From assembly GCA_013815785.1 (NCBI GenBank), contig JACDFO010000022.1:1-14701 (forward strand): a stretch of 14,701 bases of DNA, in the 5' to 3' direction. A program made the translations under genes and the position numbers. The notes under the pieces were generated by a model. The model was not told the DNA's origin. It saw nothing but the letters and a program-made list of their open reading frames with translations, and did no database searches. Below are positions 1 to 6,851 of this stretch, one piece after another. The stretch is from Candidatus Saccharimonadota bacterium (lineage in GTDB: Bacteria > Patescibacteriota > Saccharimonadia > Saccharimonadales > JACDFO01). The stretch's first letter is position 1; each line of letters starts with the position of its first letter.

Positions 1-437
1 AATACGCCGGCTGAACGAATCAGCTGGCTGACAACAACGCGTTCTGCACCGTTAATGACAAAGGTGCCGCGTTCCGTCATCCACGGGTAGTCGCCAAGGT
101 AAATCTCTTGTTCTTTGACTTCACCAGTAACTTTATTAGTAAGTTCTACGGTCGCTTTTAGTGGTGCGTCGTAGCTTACGTTGTTTTCACGGGCCTCTGC
201 CTCTGTGACCTTAGGTGCTTCAAAGCGATAACCTTTAAAGCGTAGTGATAATTTGGTTCCAGTATAGTCGTCGATCGGACTGATTTCGGCCAGTAGTTCG
301 CCGAGTCCTTCTTCCACGAACCACTGAAAGGAACGGTTTTGGTGATCTACCAAGTTCGGTAGGTCAAGGATGTCATCTGTTTTGGTAAAGAACGTGCGCT
401 GTTGATACGCAGATTTGGTGCTAGTGCTTTTAACCAT
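1..437 (-). CDS. rpoB: RNA polymerase beta subunit, N-terminal part (partial)
   Basis: This is the first 145 codons of the beta subunit of DNA-directed RNA polymerase; the gene continues beyond base 1. The translation contains the RpoB N-terminal signatures LVDHQNRSFQWFVEEGL (residues 30-46) and, near the window edge, FVINGAERVVVSQLIRS, which belongs to the beta protrusion. The usual SPGV after this block reads SAGV here. The ATG at 437 is chosen because GGGAG lies about six bases upstream and the protein begins directly with the conserved region; the overlapping ATG at 441 meets a stop after three codons. About 220 bases and a strong hairpin separate it from clpP, so it is probably its own transcription unit. 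No clear promoter was found. Confidence 0.97.
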   Translation of the reverse strand, partial: MVKSTSTKSAYQQRTFFTKTDDILDLPNLVDHQNRSFQWFVEEGLGELLAEISPIDDYTGTKLSLRFKGYRFEAPKVTEAEARENNVSYDAPLKATVELTNKVTGEVKEQEIYLGDYPWMTERGTFVINGAERVVVSQLIRSAGV

Positions 438-486
438 GCATTACTCCCGCTTAGATTAATGTGAGGGGTGAACTGTGTATAAACGC

Positions 487-524
487 AAAAAAACACTCAG
501 ACTCATTTAGTAATGGGTGTTTTT
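487..524 (-). terminator. Intrinsic terminator after clpP / in the rpoB leader
   Basis: Positions 490-499 and 514-523 form a 10 bp stem (one G-T pair) around a 14-base loop. Read on the minus strand the stem ends in seven consecutive T (493-487). It probably ends the clpP transcript. A TTGACT box at 652-647, just past the clpP stop, could start an rpoB transcript upstream of it, in which case the hairpin would be an attenuator. The convincing poly-T tail is on the minus strand; the plus side has only five T. Confidence 0.7.
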
Positions 525-656
525 AGGGTTTATAAAATTTGATTGTTGCGCGCGAAGGATTCCTACCAAGGGGTTTTTTGTCCGCAAATGCAAACTGCCC
601 AAGTACACTACTTCTTAATATATAGGTTACCTATTAATGGTTTTAGAGTCAAGAGA

Positions 657-1247
657 TTATTTAGGCGGAGTCGTGATTACTGCGTCAACTATGCCGTATT
701 TTTTAGCTTCTTCAGCATTCAGCCATTTGTCTCGCTCCATATCTAGGTGAATGGTCGCTGGCTTCTGGCCAGTGTTTTTAGCCATGATTTCTTCGAGCAA
801 TTTCTTAACACGCAGGCTTTCACGCAAGTCAATCTCCTGGTCAGTAACCTTACCACGTGTACCGCTAGAAGGTTGGTGAATCATAACGGTTGAGTGTGGA
901 AGGATGAATCGTTTACCTTTAGTACCGCTGCTCAGCAAGAATGCTGCAGCGCTGGCCTGCACACCAATTCCAACAGTCTGAATATCAGATTTTACGAATT
1001 TCATAGTGTCATAAATAGCCAGAGCATCGTACACGCTACCGCCAGGGCTGTTTATATATATTGATATGTCTTTTTTGTTGTCTTCGTTATCCAGGAATAA
1101 TAATTGGGCCACAATGAGGTTTGCAGTATGTTCGTTAACTGCGTCTCCCAAGAAAATTATACGGTCTTTTAAAAGCCGGGAATATATATCATAAGCCCGC
1201 TCCATGCGGCCTTCGGTTTCAATAACAGTTGGAATCAGCGTACTCAT
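657..1247 (-). CDS. clpP: ATP-dependent Clp protease proteolytic subunit ClpP
   Basis: ClpP is the serine peptidase that assembles as two heptameric rings and degrades proteins fed by Clp ATPases. The 196-residue product has normal family length. The catalytic triad is visible and correctly spaced: Ser99 in GVQASAAAF, His124 in MIHQP, Asp173 in MERDKW. The N-terminus (PTVIETEGRMERAYDIYSRLLKDR) matches mature ClpP, so no long propeptide is expected. The reading frame is open to 1271, but ATG 1247 is preferred: AAAGGA lies seven to eight bases upstream, and the predicted transcription start (about 1267) falls downstream of the ATG at 1271. The usual Met after the catalytic Ser is Ala. It is preceded by a CIRCE operator, so HrcA-type heat-shock control is expected. 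Confidence 0.97.
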   Translation of the reverse strand: MSTLIPTVIETEGRMERAYDIYSRLLKDRIIFLGDAVNEHTANLIVAQLLFLDNEDNKKDISIYINSPGGSVYDALAIYDTMKFVKSDIQTVGIGVQASAAAFLLSSGTKGKRFILPHSTVMIHQPSSGTRGKVTDQEIDLRESLRVKKLLEEIMAKNTGQKPATIHLDMERDKWLNAEEAKKYGIVDAVITTPPK

Positions 1248-1273
1248 AATCATATCCTTTAGTAAGTACATTT

Positions 1274-1302
1274 ATAATATAAAACTAGCACTCAAAGGTC
1301 AA
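1274..1302 (-). promoter_or_regulatory. Sigma-70 promoter of clpP
   Basis: On the minus strand TTGACC (1302-1297), a 17-base spacer and TATTAT (1279-1274) form a near-consensus promoter. The predicted start is near 1267, giving a leader of about 20 bases that contains the Shine-Dalgarno AAAGGA. The -35 box sits inside the spacer of the CIRCE palindrome, so a bound repressor would block polymerase. Confidence 0.85.
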
Positions 1303-1311
1303 GAGTGCTAA
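1285..1311 (-). promoter_or_regulatory. CIRCE operator (HrcA binding site) of clpP
   Basis: Minus strand: TTAGCACTC, nine bases, GAGTGCTAG. The consensus is TTAGCACTC-N9-GAGTGCTAA, so 17 of 18 arm bases match and the spacer length is exact. HrcA is known to bind CIRCE and repress chaperone operons until heat shock. Here the element overlaps the clpP promoter. hrcA itself is not in the window. Confidence 0.93.
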
Positions 1312-1322
1312 TAAATGACGTC

Positions 1323-1607
1323 TTATCTTTGATGGGGAGGTGTTAGATAGTACGAAGCTTGTTCTAGCGATATACGATCCGCTTCAAGTTCTACCATTAC
1401 TAGACTAGCAAAAAGCGCCCGCGCAGGATTGGTGTCAATAATATGACTTGCTCTTTTGGCTAGATCTTGGGTATCAATCTCGTCAGTCGCGTTATTTATA
1501 GCTAGCTCAGGGGTTGTGTGTTTGATTTTAGTAAATGGACGAACGACATCGATTCCTATCTGCAATGCTTTTTCAACACCGTTACGGCTATAATCTCTTA
1601 TTCTCAT
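1323..1607 (-). CDS. Small unknown protein, 94 residues
   Basis: I do not recognise a family. The product is soluble, with a basic N-terminus (MRIRDYSRNGVEK), no membrane segment and a C-terminal half likely to be helical (ARALFASLVMVELEADRISLEQASYYL). The gene is believed real because a near-consensus extended -10 promoter ends exactly seven bases before the ATG and no other start lies near. That layout implies a leaderless mRNA; no Shine-Dalgarno is present. It lies between trigger factor and clpP, and its stop is 12 bases from the CIRCE element of clpP, so it probably ends its own short unit. The position suggests, but does not show, a link to protein quality control. Confidence 0.75.
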   Translation of the reverse strand: MRIRDYSRNGVEKALQIGIDVVRPFTKIKHTTPELAINNATDEIDTQDLAKRASHIIDTNPARALFASLVMVELEADRISLEQASYYLTPPHQR

Positions 1608-1613
1608 CTTATT

Positions 1614-1642
1614 ATTATACCATACTTGTCAATTTATTTCAA
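1614..1642 (-). promoter_or_regulatory. Extended -10 promoter of the 94-residue gene (leaderless)
   Basis: Minus strand TTGAAA (1642-1637), 17 bases, then TGG-TATAAT (-10 at 1619-1614). Six bases separate the -10 box from 1607, the A of the start codon, which is therefore the predicted +1. Confidence 0.8.
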
Positions 1643-1664
1643 TTGTTAGACACTAGAAGACAAC

Positions 1665-2945
1665 TTATTTGGTGCTGTTATATTTGATCAATATAGCGAG
1701 TGTTTTCTCAGTCAAGATTCGTGAAGCAATGTCCTGACGGGCTTCTGGTTTGTCTAGTTCAGATTGCATAGCCGCATCTTTGTACTGACCTTTTAGAATT
1801 TGCATCCGTATTTCAAGTTCTTCTGGAGTAACTGTTATGTTTTCAGCATCAGCGACTCCACTGAGCACAAGGCCCATTTTAACTCGTCCAGTTGCTGCTT
1901 CGCGCTTCTGTTCTTTGTGTTCTTCGGCAGTCACGCCTTCTTCTTTTAAATGTTCTTCCCATGTCTGGCCACGGTAAGCCAGGTTCTGGCGTTCTTCATT
2001 TTCAATCTTTTCAATTTGCTCAGTTATCAATATGTCTGGAATCTCTACGCTGCTTTTATCTGCCAGTTGCGTTACCAGCTGATTTTCAACCTCACGGCTG
2101 GCTTGGTTTTCTCGCTCGATTTTGAGCTGTTTTTTGATATCGTCTTTTAATTCAGCTAAAGTTTTGAATGGTCCTGCTTTTACTGCAAATTCGTCGTCAG
2201 CTTTTGGTTCCATAACTTCCTGAACCTTAGTCACTACGACAGTAAATGTGACTTTTTTACTGGCCAACGCCTGGACTTGGTAATCTTTAGGAAACGTTAA
2301 CTCAAACGTCTTTTCGTCCTCACTCTTCATCCCGATCAGATTCGGTTCAAAACCCGGAATAAACGTATTACTGCCTAGCACTAATGGATAATCCTTGCCG
2401 TCTGCACCTTGAACCGGCTGATTTTTAGCATCCACACCTGTAAAATCAATCCATACTTGGTCGGTCATCTTAGCAGCGCGCTTTACGTCTTTCTTTTCGG
2501 CCAAACGCGTTTGAAGAGACTTTATGACTCCTTTTACATCCTGGGCGGATATCGTGGTATCGGGTTTTTCGACTGTTAGTTTTTTATAGTCTCCTAACTT
2601 GATTTCACCGATGATTACGACTTTTACCTCGAACTCTAACTCTGTAAAAGGCACGAATTTCTTTAACTCAACTTCTGGCCGACTGATGGGGCGAATGTTT
2701 GTGTCTTGTGCAGCTTTCGCATACATCTGGCTGATAGCTTCTTCCAAAAATTCTGACTGGAACTGTCCTGGGTCGACATTCTTTTCAACCATCGCCAGTG
2801 GTACTTTGCCTTGGCGAAAACCAGGTAACTTCAACTGCTTTTGAAAATACTGTAAAACATGCTGCTTAAGCGGGCTTAAATCAGCCTCATGAGCGGAAAT
2901 AGTAATAGTTGCTTGGGTCTTATCGACAGATTTTTTTACTTGCAT
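1665..2945 (-). CDS. tig: Trigger factor, ribosome-associated chaperone and prolyl isomerase
   Basis: Trigger factor binds ribosomal protein uL23 at the exit tunnel and shelters nascent chains. The 426-residue product has the family's normal length and order: ribosome-binding tail with the GFRQGKVP signature at 42-49, an FKBP-type PPIase domain at roughly 155-245 (IPGFEPNLIGM, FTVVVTKVQEV), and the helical C-terminal chaperone arms. The frame is open to 3008, but ATG 2945 (MQVKKSVDKT) matches the family N-terminus MQV. There is no Shine-Dalgarno in front of it; a possible -10 box lies eight bases away, so translation may be leaderless. The preceding membrane-protein gene ends 20 bases upstream and may also provide read-through transcription. 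Confidence 0.96.
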   Translation of the reverse strand: MQVKKSVDKTQATITISAHEADLSPLKQHVLQYFQKQLKLPGFRQGKVPLAMVEKNVDPGQFQSEFLEEAISQMYAKAAQDTNIRPISRPEVELKKFVPFTELEFEVKVVIIGEIKLGDYKKLTVEKPDTTISAQDVKGVIKSLQTRLAEKKDVKRAAKMTDQVWIDFTGVDAKNQPVQGADGKDYPLVLGSNTFIPGFEPNLIGMKSEDEKTFELTFPKDYQVQALASKKVTFTVVVTKVQEVMEPKADDEFAVKAGPFKTLAELKDDIKKQLKIERENQASREVENQLVTQLADKSSVEIPDILITEQIEKIENEERQNLAYRGQTWEEHLKEEGVTAEEHKEQKREAATGRVKMGLVLSGVADAENITVTPEELEIRMQILKGQYKDAAMQSELDKPEARQDIASRILTEKTLAILIKYNSTK

Positions 2946-2953
2946 AGGGGTAG

Positions 2954-2983
2954 ATTTTATTACATTTAAACAATATTTGCCAG
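2954..2983 (-). promoter_or_regulatory. Possible promoter of tig
   Basis: Minus strand CTGGCA (2983-2978), 18 bases, TAAAAT (2959-2954). Predicted +1 near 2947, two bases before the ATG at 2945. The promoter overlaps the 3' end of the upstream gene. The match is moderate and TAATAA (2962-2957) is an alternative -10. Confidence 0.4.
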
Positions 2984-3412
2984 TATTGTGGTCGCACCTA
3001 ACAACCAAGCTATTTCAACCACTATTCCGATTGGACGCTCAAACCATTGAATTCCCTTATGGAATCGTATAATGAAATTATTAGTTTTTGGTGCTGGTTT
3101 ATGAGTAAACGCGCGAACAAAACGTGGAATCCACATAAAATCTGGACTTACAGCTAGAAAAGCACACACTGCAGCTAGTAACCAGTATTCAGGACGTTGT
3201 AAAGCCAAAAATAAAACCAAAATTGCACACAATATAGCCTCTAAGGTTAATTGCACAAAAAAACGCTGGGATTGTAATTTTACACGCCTGTCAGAGTAGT
3301 GAGGAATGCTGTCCAAAACAAAATGTGACATTAAAGCAATTGGTAGTGCAATTGGACTGCCGATACTAAGGCCCAATAAAGCCCCCATTAGAGCATGGTT
3401 AGTAGCAATCAT
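2966..3412 (-). CDS. Four-helix membrane protein, possibly YdjM/DUF457-like metal-dependent hydrolase
   Basis: The 148-residue product has about four hydrophobic segments (roughly 7-28, 52-72, 77-96, 127-147). Polar residues that could bind metal stand at the membrane edges: His6 in TNHALMG, His30, Asp34 and His38 in SHFVLDSIPH, and Asp91 in SPDFMW. A His near the start followed by H-x3-D-x3-H recalls the membrane-bound metal-dependent hydrolase group (DUF457/YdjM), but that assignment is from memory of the pattern and is tentative. Its ATG overlaps the hisS stop by one base (TAATG), which implies translational coupling to hisS. It ends 20 bases before tig. Confidence 0.8.
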   Translation of the reverse strand: MIATNHALMGALLGLSIGSPIALPIALMSHFVLDSIPHYSDRRVKLQSQRFFVQLTLEAILCAILVLFLALQRPEYWLLAAVCAFLAVSPDFMWIPRFVRAFTHKPAPKTNNFIIRFHKGIQWFERPIGIVVEIAWLLGATTILANIV

Positions 3413-4719
3413 TATTTTTGGCGGTAATCTTTAAGGATACTTACGGTTCGTTCAGCACCGTGGCGTTCTTCTTTGCCGGTGTGCAAATTTTTAATTACTA
3501 ACTGTCCATCGGCTAGTTCTTTTTCACCTATAAAAATTGCAAAATGCGCACCGTTTTTGACGGCGGATTTTAACTGTTTGTCTGGTTTCCGGCCACTCAT
3601 ATCAACAGCCATATTGATACCCATCTCTCGCAGGTCAGCAATAGTTTTCTGGGCAGCAGCGTAAACATGACCGACCAGTATCAAGTACGCATCCGTTTCG
3701 GGTCTAAGCTCAGGCACTAGCTTGTGGGTTTCTAGGAAATTCTGTAGCGTTACGTCGCCCATTCCAAATCCGACTGTCGGCACCGGCTCGACGCCAAACA
3801 ATCCAACCAGTCCGTCATAGCGACCGCCGCCAAACATTGACCTGTTATTTTCTGCATCGGTATCAAACACCTCAAAGACTATGTCGCTATAGTAGTCAAA
3901 ACCTCGCATAAGAGTTGGGTCAAAGCGTGCATTCGAAATACGCGATCCAGAAAGCATATCCATTAATTTTTTAAGCTCATTTATGGATTCATGATTTTGT
4001 AGGTTATCTGGCAAGCTATCTAGTGAGTCGGATTTAAGGAATGTGAATAGCTGGTCGCTTTTGCCCTCGTCGCGCTGCGTGGGGCTAAAAATAGCATCAG
4101 CTTGCGCGACAAACTCAGCATGGTCTATTTTATGCATACGGTCTATTAAACGCACTAAACTTTGCGATTGAGTCGCATCAACCCCCAAAGTATCTTGCAA
4201 GAACGCGTTAACCAGCTTACGGCTATTTACCTTAATTTCATACATCTCTCGCTTCGCCTTGAAGGCCTGCATGATTGCATCAGCAACCTGGATAATTTCG
4301 TGGTCAGCTTCAGGGCCAGATATACCAAATATGTCCACATTAAGTTGCCAGTGCTCTCGAAGCCGTCCTCGCTGTGGCCGCTCATAACGCCACAAATTTG
4401 GTAGGCTATACCATCTAAGGGGGTATGCAAGTTCTTGACGCTTTGCAGCGACCATACGGCTTACCGTAGGTGTCATTTCTGGTCGTAAAGTTACCTTACG
4501 GCCGCCACGATCTTCAAACGAATACGTCTGTTCGTTGACTACTTCTTCACTGGTTTTCGAGAGATAAAGTTCAAACGGTTCAATAATTGGCGCATCGTAC
4601 TCTTCGTACCCGTAGCGCTCCACCACAGTCCGCCACATCTTAAACATATATTTCTGCAAGCGCTTGTCTTCAGGATAAAAATCCCGCGCGCCCTTATAAG
4701 GTTGTGTAGATAATGCCAT
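3412..4719 (-). CDS. hisS: Histidyl-tRNA synthetase
   Basis: Class II synthetase that charges tRNA-His. The 435-residue protein shows YKGARDFYPED at the start, TLRPEMTPTVSRMV (77-90), motif 2 WRYERPQRGR (110-119), the histidine-binding signature RGFDYYSD (272-279), GGGRYDGL (297-304) and a C-terminal anticodon-binding domain from about 342. After motif 2 it reads LREHWQLNVDIFG, closer to archaeal/eukaryotic-type enzymes (GR-RE-x-WQ-x-N-x-D) than to the usual bacterial GRYRQFHQ. The ATG at 4719 fits the family N-terminus. No Shine-Dalgarno is present; TACAAT lies ten bases upstream of the ATG. The stop overlaps the start of the next membrane-protein gene by one base. Confidence 0.96.
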   Translation of the reverse strand: MALSTQPYKGARDFYPEDKRLQKYMFKMWRTVVERYGYEEYDAPIIEPFELYLSKTSEEVVNEQTYSFEDRGGRKVTLRPEMTPTVSRMVAAKRQELAYPLRWYSLPNLWRYERPQRGRLREHWQLNVDIFGISGPEADHEIIQVADAIMQAFKAKREMYEIKVNSRKLVNAFLQDTLGVDATQSQSLVRLIDRMHKIDHAEFVAQADAIFSPTQRDEGKSDQLFTFLKSDSLDSLPDNLQNHESINELKKLMDMLSGSRISNARFDPTLMRGFDYYSDIVFEVFDTDAENNRSMFGGGRYDGLVGLFGVEPVPTVGFGMGDVTLQNFLETHKLVPELRPETDAYLILVGHVYAAAQKTIADLREMGINMAVDMSGRKPDKQLKSAVKNGAHFAIFIGEKELADGQLVIKNLHTGKEERHGAERTVSILKDYRQK

Positions 4720-4729
4720 TTGGTTAAGA

Positions 4730-4735
4730 ATTGTA
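4730..4735 (-). promoter_or_regulatory. Possible -10 box of hisS
   Basis: Minus strand TACAAT with predicted +1 near 4723, four bases before the hisS ATG. No convincing -35 box at 16-18 bases upstream (it would fall in the 3' end of the preceding gene), so support is weak. Confidence 0.3.
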
Positions 4736-4771
4736 CATCAAGAGTGGCTCCAAGAGCTAGCTTACGATTTG

Positions 4772-5005
4772 CTAGCTTGATTCGCGGCCTTCTTGGACAC
4801 TTTCCATCATTTGGAGAAACTCTACTTCGTCTTCAAGAGCACCACTTACAACAATACGGGTCATGCCTTCTGGCAAGCGCTTGGGTTGTTTACGGTCAAC
4901 TTCAATGTGCAGATGTGCTTTACGGTTTTCGCTGTTAATGTAAGTCTCCGCCATTAAGGCGTCAAAATAGCCATCTGCATCGACGTTAATCTTAAATGTA
5001 TCCAT
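4772..5005 (-). CDS. Small acidic unknown protein, 77 residues
   Basis: No family recognised. The product is short and acidic (MDTFKINVDADGYFDAL... ending EGRESS), with no membrane segment and alternating patterns suggestive of a small mixed alpha/beta domain (HLHIEVDR, MTRIVVSGAL). The start is well supported: AAGGA stands six bases upstream of the ATG. Its TAG stop lies within a 7 bp inverted repeat (AGCTAGC at 4755-4761 with GCTAGCT at 4771-4777) that has no U-tract. It sits between the DUF4389 gene and hisS, 52 bases from the hisS start, and may share a transcript with hisS. Confidence 0.75.
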   Translation of the reverse strand: MDTFKINVDADGYFDALMAETYINSENRKAHLHIEVDRKQPKRLPEGMTRIVVSGALEDEVEFLQMMESVQEGRESS

Positions 5006-5065
5006 TAAAATTCCTTAGCATTAAATAATTAAACATAAGAGTCAGAGTACTTACGATTTAACTAG

Positions 5066-5707
5066 CTATTTGAGGCTAAATGGAGGGTACTTGTCTGTAG
5101 ATAATAGGAGCGCATATGCACCAACCCTTGTACCCCATCGACCTACTCCGACTACAAAGTCGAAAAGACTCTTCGGATATTGTCCAGTTATAAGTATGGC
5201 GAACCATGCAATTATGGTTACGCCAAATGCGGCAATCACGAGAACCACCAATACAACATAGTGTGGAATTGCTAGCAACCACTTTACCAAGGGCAACCAA
5301 CGGTTAAGATCCTTCTGTACGTCTGGGTAATCTATGTCCAAATGTATTGATTGCCTGTCGACCGTTGAAGGATAACGATCTGTTAGTAGAAATAAGTAGG
5401 CGCCTACTCTTGTGGAGAATCGGTTCAGTTCAAGAGCGAAGTCGAACCACCAGCGCGGGTAACTTTGACGGAAAACAATCATTAAAGCCGTAGCAAGAAA
5501 AAGTCCAAGGGTGATGTCTCCCCCACCTGTAGCAACTTCTTTGCCAGCTTCGTTCATAAAACTTTCACCTCCAGAAGCGGTTAGTATGCTTAGCAAGATC
5601 ACCGCTGGAATGCTCCATAAAAGACGAACAAATGTCGTGAAACGATCAAGTTGTTTTGGATAGTCAATGTCAAATCTGACTGGGTAAGTTCCCTTTTTTA
5701 CTGTCAT
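5066..5707 (-). CDS. DUF4389 membrane protein with internal duplication
   Basis: The 213-residue protein is built from two DUF4389-like halves. Each starts with a [LF]DIDYP motif (residues 12-17 and 123-128), is followed by a hydrophobic helix (LLWSIPAVILLSIL; LLAIPHYVVLVVLVIAAF), and ends in a similar block: YPRWWFDFALELNRFSTRVG (83-102) with AYLFLLTDRYP next, and YPKSLFDFVVGVGRWGTRVG (177-196) with AYALLLSTDKYP next. Four hydrophobic segments are expected. Function of the family is unknown. The start is fixed by a strong AGGAG about nine bases before the ATG at 5707, in contrast to the SD-less genes nearby. It follows a gene-poor stretch that carries a tRNA-end repeat. Confidence 0.9.
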   Translation of the reverse strand: MTVKKGTYPVRFDIDYPKQLDRFTTFVRLLWSIPAVILLSILTASGGESFMNEAGKEVATGGGDITLGLFLATALMIVFRQSYPRWWFDFALELNRFSTRVGAYLFLLTDRYPSTVDRQSIHLDIDYPDVQKDLNRWLPLVKWLLAIPHYVVLVVLVIAAFGVTIIAWFAILITGQYPKSLFDFVVGVGRWGTRVGAYALLLSTDKYPPFSLK

Positions 5708-6005
5708 TTCAGTATTCTCCTCTGTAATTAATTAGTTTTTCCGAACAACATGAATATTATCTTTACACCCATACCGTAGTCCCATCTTACGAACTTGGCA
5801 ATAGTGAATTCTGGTGCGGACGAGAGGGACTTGGTCACATTATCGGCAATCCCGCCTCAGTTGGGCGGCATTCGTAGACAAGGCCATGCACGGGTTGCAG
5901 TTGGGGACTTAGCCGCTGGATAAAAGGCGTAACCATTTTATATCGAATTTATACCTGTTAGATTTTATCAAATTTGACATCTTAACTAATCTAAATCCGT
6001 GTATT
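5708..6005 (-). other. Gene-poor stretch upstream of the DUF4389 gene
   Basis: No convincing gene. It holds the tRNA-end repeat at 5812-5838, a GC-rich island (5811-5930) with a CCGCC/GGCGG hairpin (5852-5868), and an AT-rich 7 bp inverted repeat just after the SGNH stop (5958-5964 with 5988-5994, weak terminator candidate). Two short minus-strand frames exist: 5835-5936 (33 codons, starting MVTPFIQRLS) and an open frame ending at 5728 whose last residues read AKFVRWDYGMGVKIIF. They overlap in different frames and could be remnants of one decayed gene or chance. Confidence 0.4.
5812..5838 (-). repeat. tRNA-Leu 3'-end-like repeat, distal copy
   Basis: Plus strand reads TGGT, then GCGGACGAGAG, then GGACTTGGTCAC. 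On the minus strand this is T-loop/T-stem/acceptor sequence followed by A and CCA, as at the end of a tRNA. It matches the copy at 7095-7116 with one substitution and one inserted G, including the GTGAC that replaces the normal T-loop start. It is in the same orientation as tRNA-Leu and lies 1.45 kb downstream of it. No 5' part of a tRNA is present. Confidence 0.65.
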
Positions 6006-6851
6006 TTAGAAAAATTGTCTCAGCACATTACCCACTGAAGCCTGGCCAGCTGCATTAGGGTGACAGTCGTCCGCCAGTTGATTGTTAAGTAATTTTGGAT
6101 AAATAGGACCCTGGGCTACCAACCCGTTATCTACTAGACGGTCAATAATACGTTGCGTACGTGCTGGGCCTTCTGGCGTAGTAAGCTTACATCTGGCGGG
6201 ATTCTCGTATTCTGGTGTTGAACTAGCGTAAATCGGCATTGTGCCAACTCGTTTGCGAAGCTCATTCAATATGTTGACTGCAGCTTGGTAAAAGTCTTCT
6301 TCTGTGCCACTACGCTGCATATCATCACCGAGACACAGATTCCACCAAATAGAGTCCGTGCCAGGGTGGCTGGCTAAGCCTGTAGCAAACTTTTGCCAAT
6401 AGGTATTTGTTCCAACAGGTTGTTTTGACGTAACCTGCCAAGATGTTAAGACGCCCGCACTATAGTCAATGCGCTCCCACATTTCTGTCCCGCCTCCCAC
6501 GTGATAGCCGTTTACAGCATCGCGTGTCATTGAACAACCTAAATACCCTGTCAGTGCCAAGCTAGAAGTGGGTGGACTTACATTTTGGGATAAGAAACTA
6601 GTTGGGGCTGAATTTTGAGGTGGTGCAGCAACACTAGTAGGAGACGTAGGTTTTTTATTCGTATCATTGTTTTGGCCACTTTGTTCACCGTTAGCATCTG
6701 ACACTTGACCATCTGTTGTGGAAGCAGACAACCCGGGCCGAGTGTTTTTGTTTGACACAAGCGCATCCACAACGAATATAATTCCCCCAATTTGCAATAC
6801 TAACAAAGTGAGCATAACGCCTAGAAACCGCTTGTCGAGTGGCACAAGCAT
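6006..6851 (-). CDS. Membrane-anchored SGNH-type hydrolase
   Basis: The 281-residue protein has a short basic N-terminus, one membrane segment (about 11-32, no lipobox Cys), a Ser/Thr/Asn/Gln/Pro-rich linker (33-98) and an outer catalytic domain (99-281). The domain shows SGNH blocks in order: GCSMT with candidate nucleophile Ser107, a GDD motif at 175-177 at the block III position, and DDCHPN with Asp261/Asp262 and His264 at block V. Four Cys (106, 173, 221, 263) lie in the outer domain and could form two disulfides. Such enzymes are often esterases or acetyl-hydrolases acting on envelope glycans; the substrate here is unknown. The gene is isolated between tRNA-Leu and the DUF4389 gene and flanked by tRNA-end repeats, which hints at acquisition. 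No clear Shine-Dalgarno precedes ATG 6851; Met13 is an alternative start. Confidence 0.8.
   Translation of the reverse strand: MLVPLDKRFLGVMLTLLVLQIGGIIFVVDALVSNKNTRPGLSASTTDGQVSDANGEQSGQNNDTNKKPTSPTSVAAPPQNSAPTSFLSQNVSPPTSSLALTGYLGCSMTRDAVNGYHVGGGTEMWERIDYSAGVLTSWQVTSKQPVGTNTYWQKFATGLASHPGTDSIWWNLCLGDDMQRSGTEEDFYQAAVNILNELRKRVGTMPIYASSTPEYENPARCKLTTPEGPARTQRIIDRLVDNGLVAQGPIYPKLLNNQLADDCHPNAAGQASVGNVLRQFF

Noticed and set aside
1248..1271. Upstream ATG of clpP at 1271
   Set aside because: It lies upstream of the predicted transcription start and lacks a ribosome binding site; ATG 1247 has one.
1625..1632. TTGACA directly upstream of TATAAT (94-residue gene)
   Set aside because: Only seven bases separate it from the -10 box; TTGAAA at the correct 17-base spacing is the likely -35.
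2946..3008. N-terminal extension of trigger factor to 3008
   Set aside because: The extra 21 residues overlap the preceding gene and do not resemble the family; ATG 2945 matches the MQV start.
4755..4777. Inverted repeat AGCTAGC...GCTAGCT as terminator of the 77-residue gene
   Set aside because: Only 7 bp with no U-tract on either strand. GCTAGC also occurs at 1501, 5271, 10198, 11611 and 11615, so it is a common word here and not a specific signal.
5811..5930. GC-rich island considered as tmRNA, SRP RNA or RNase P RNA
   Set aside because: None of the diagnostic motifs of these RNAs was found and no complete tRNA-like 5' half is present.
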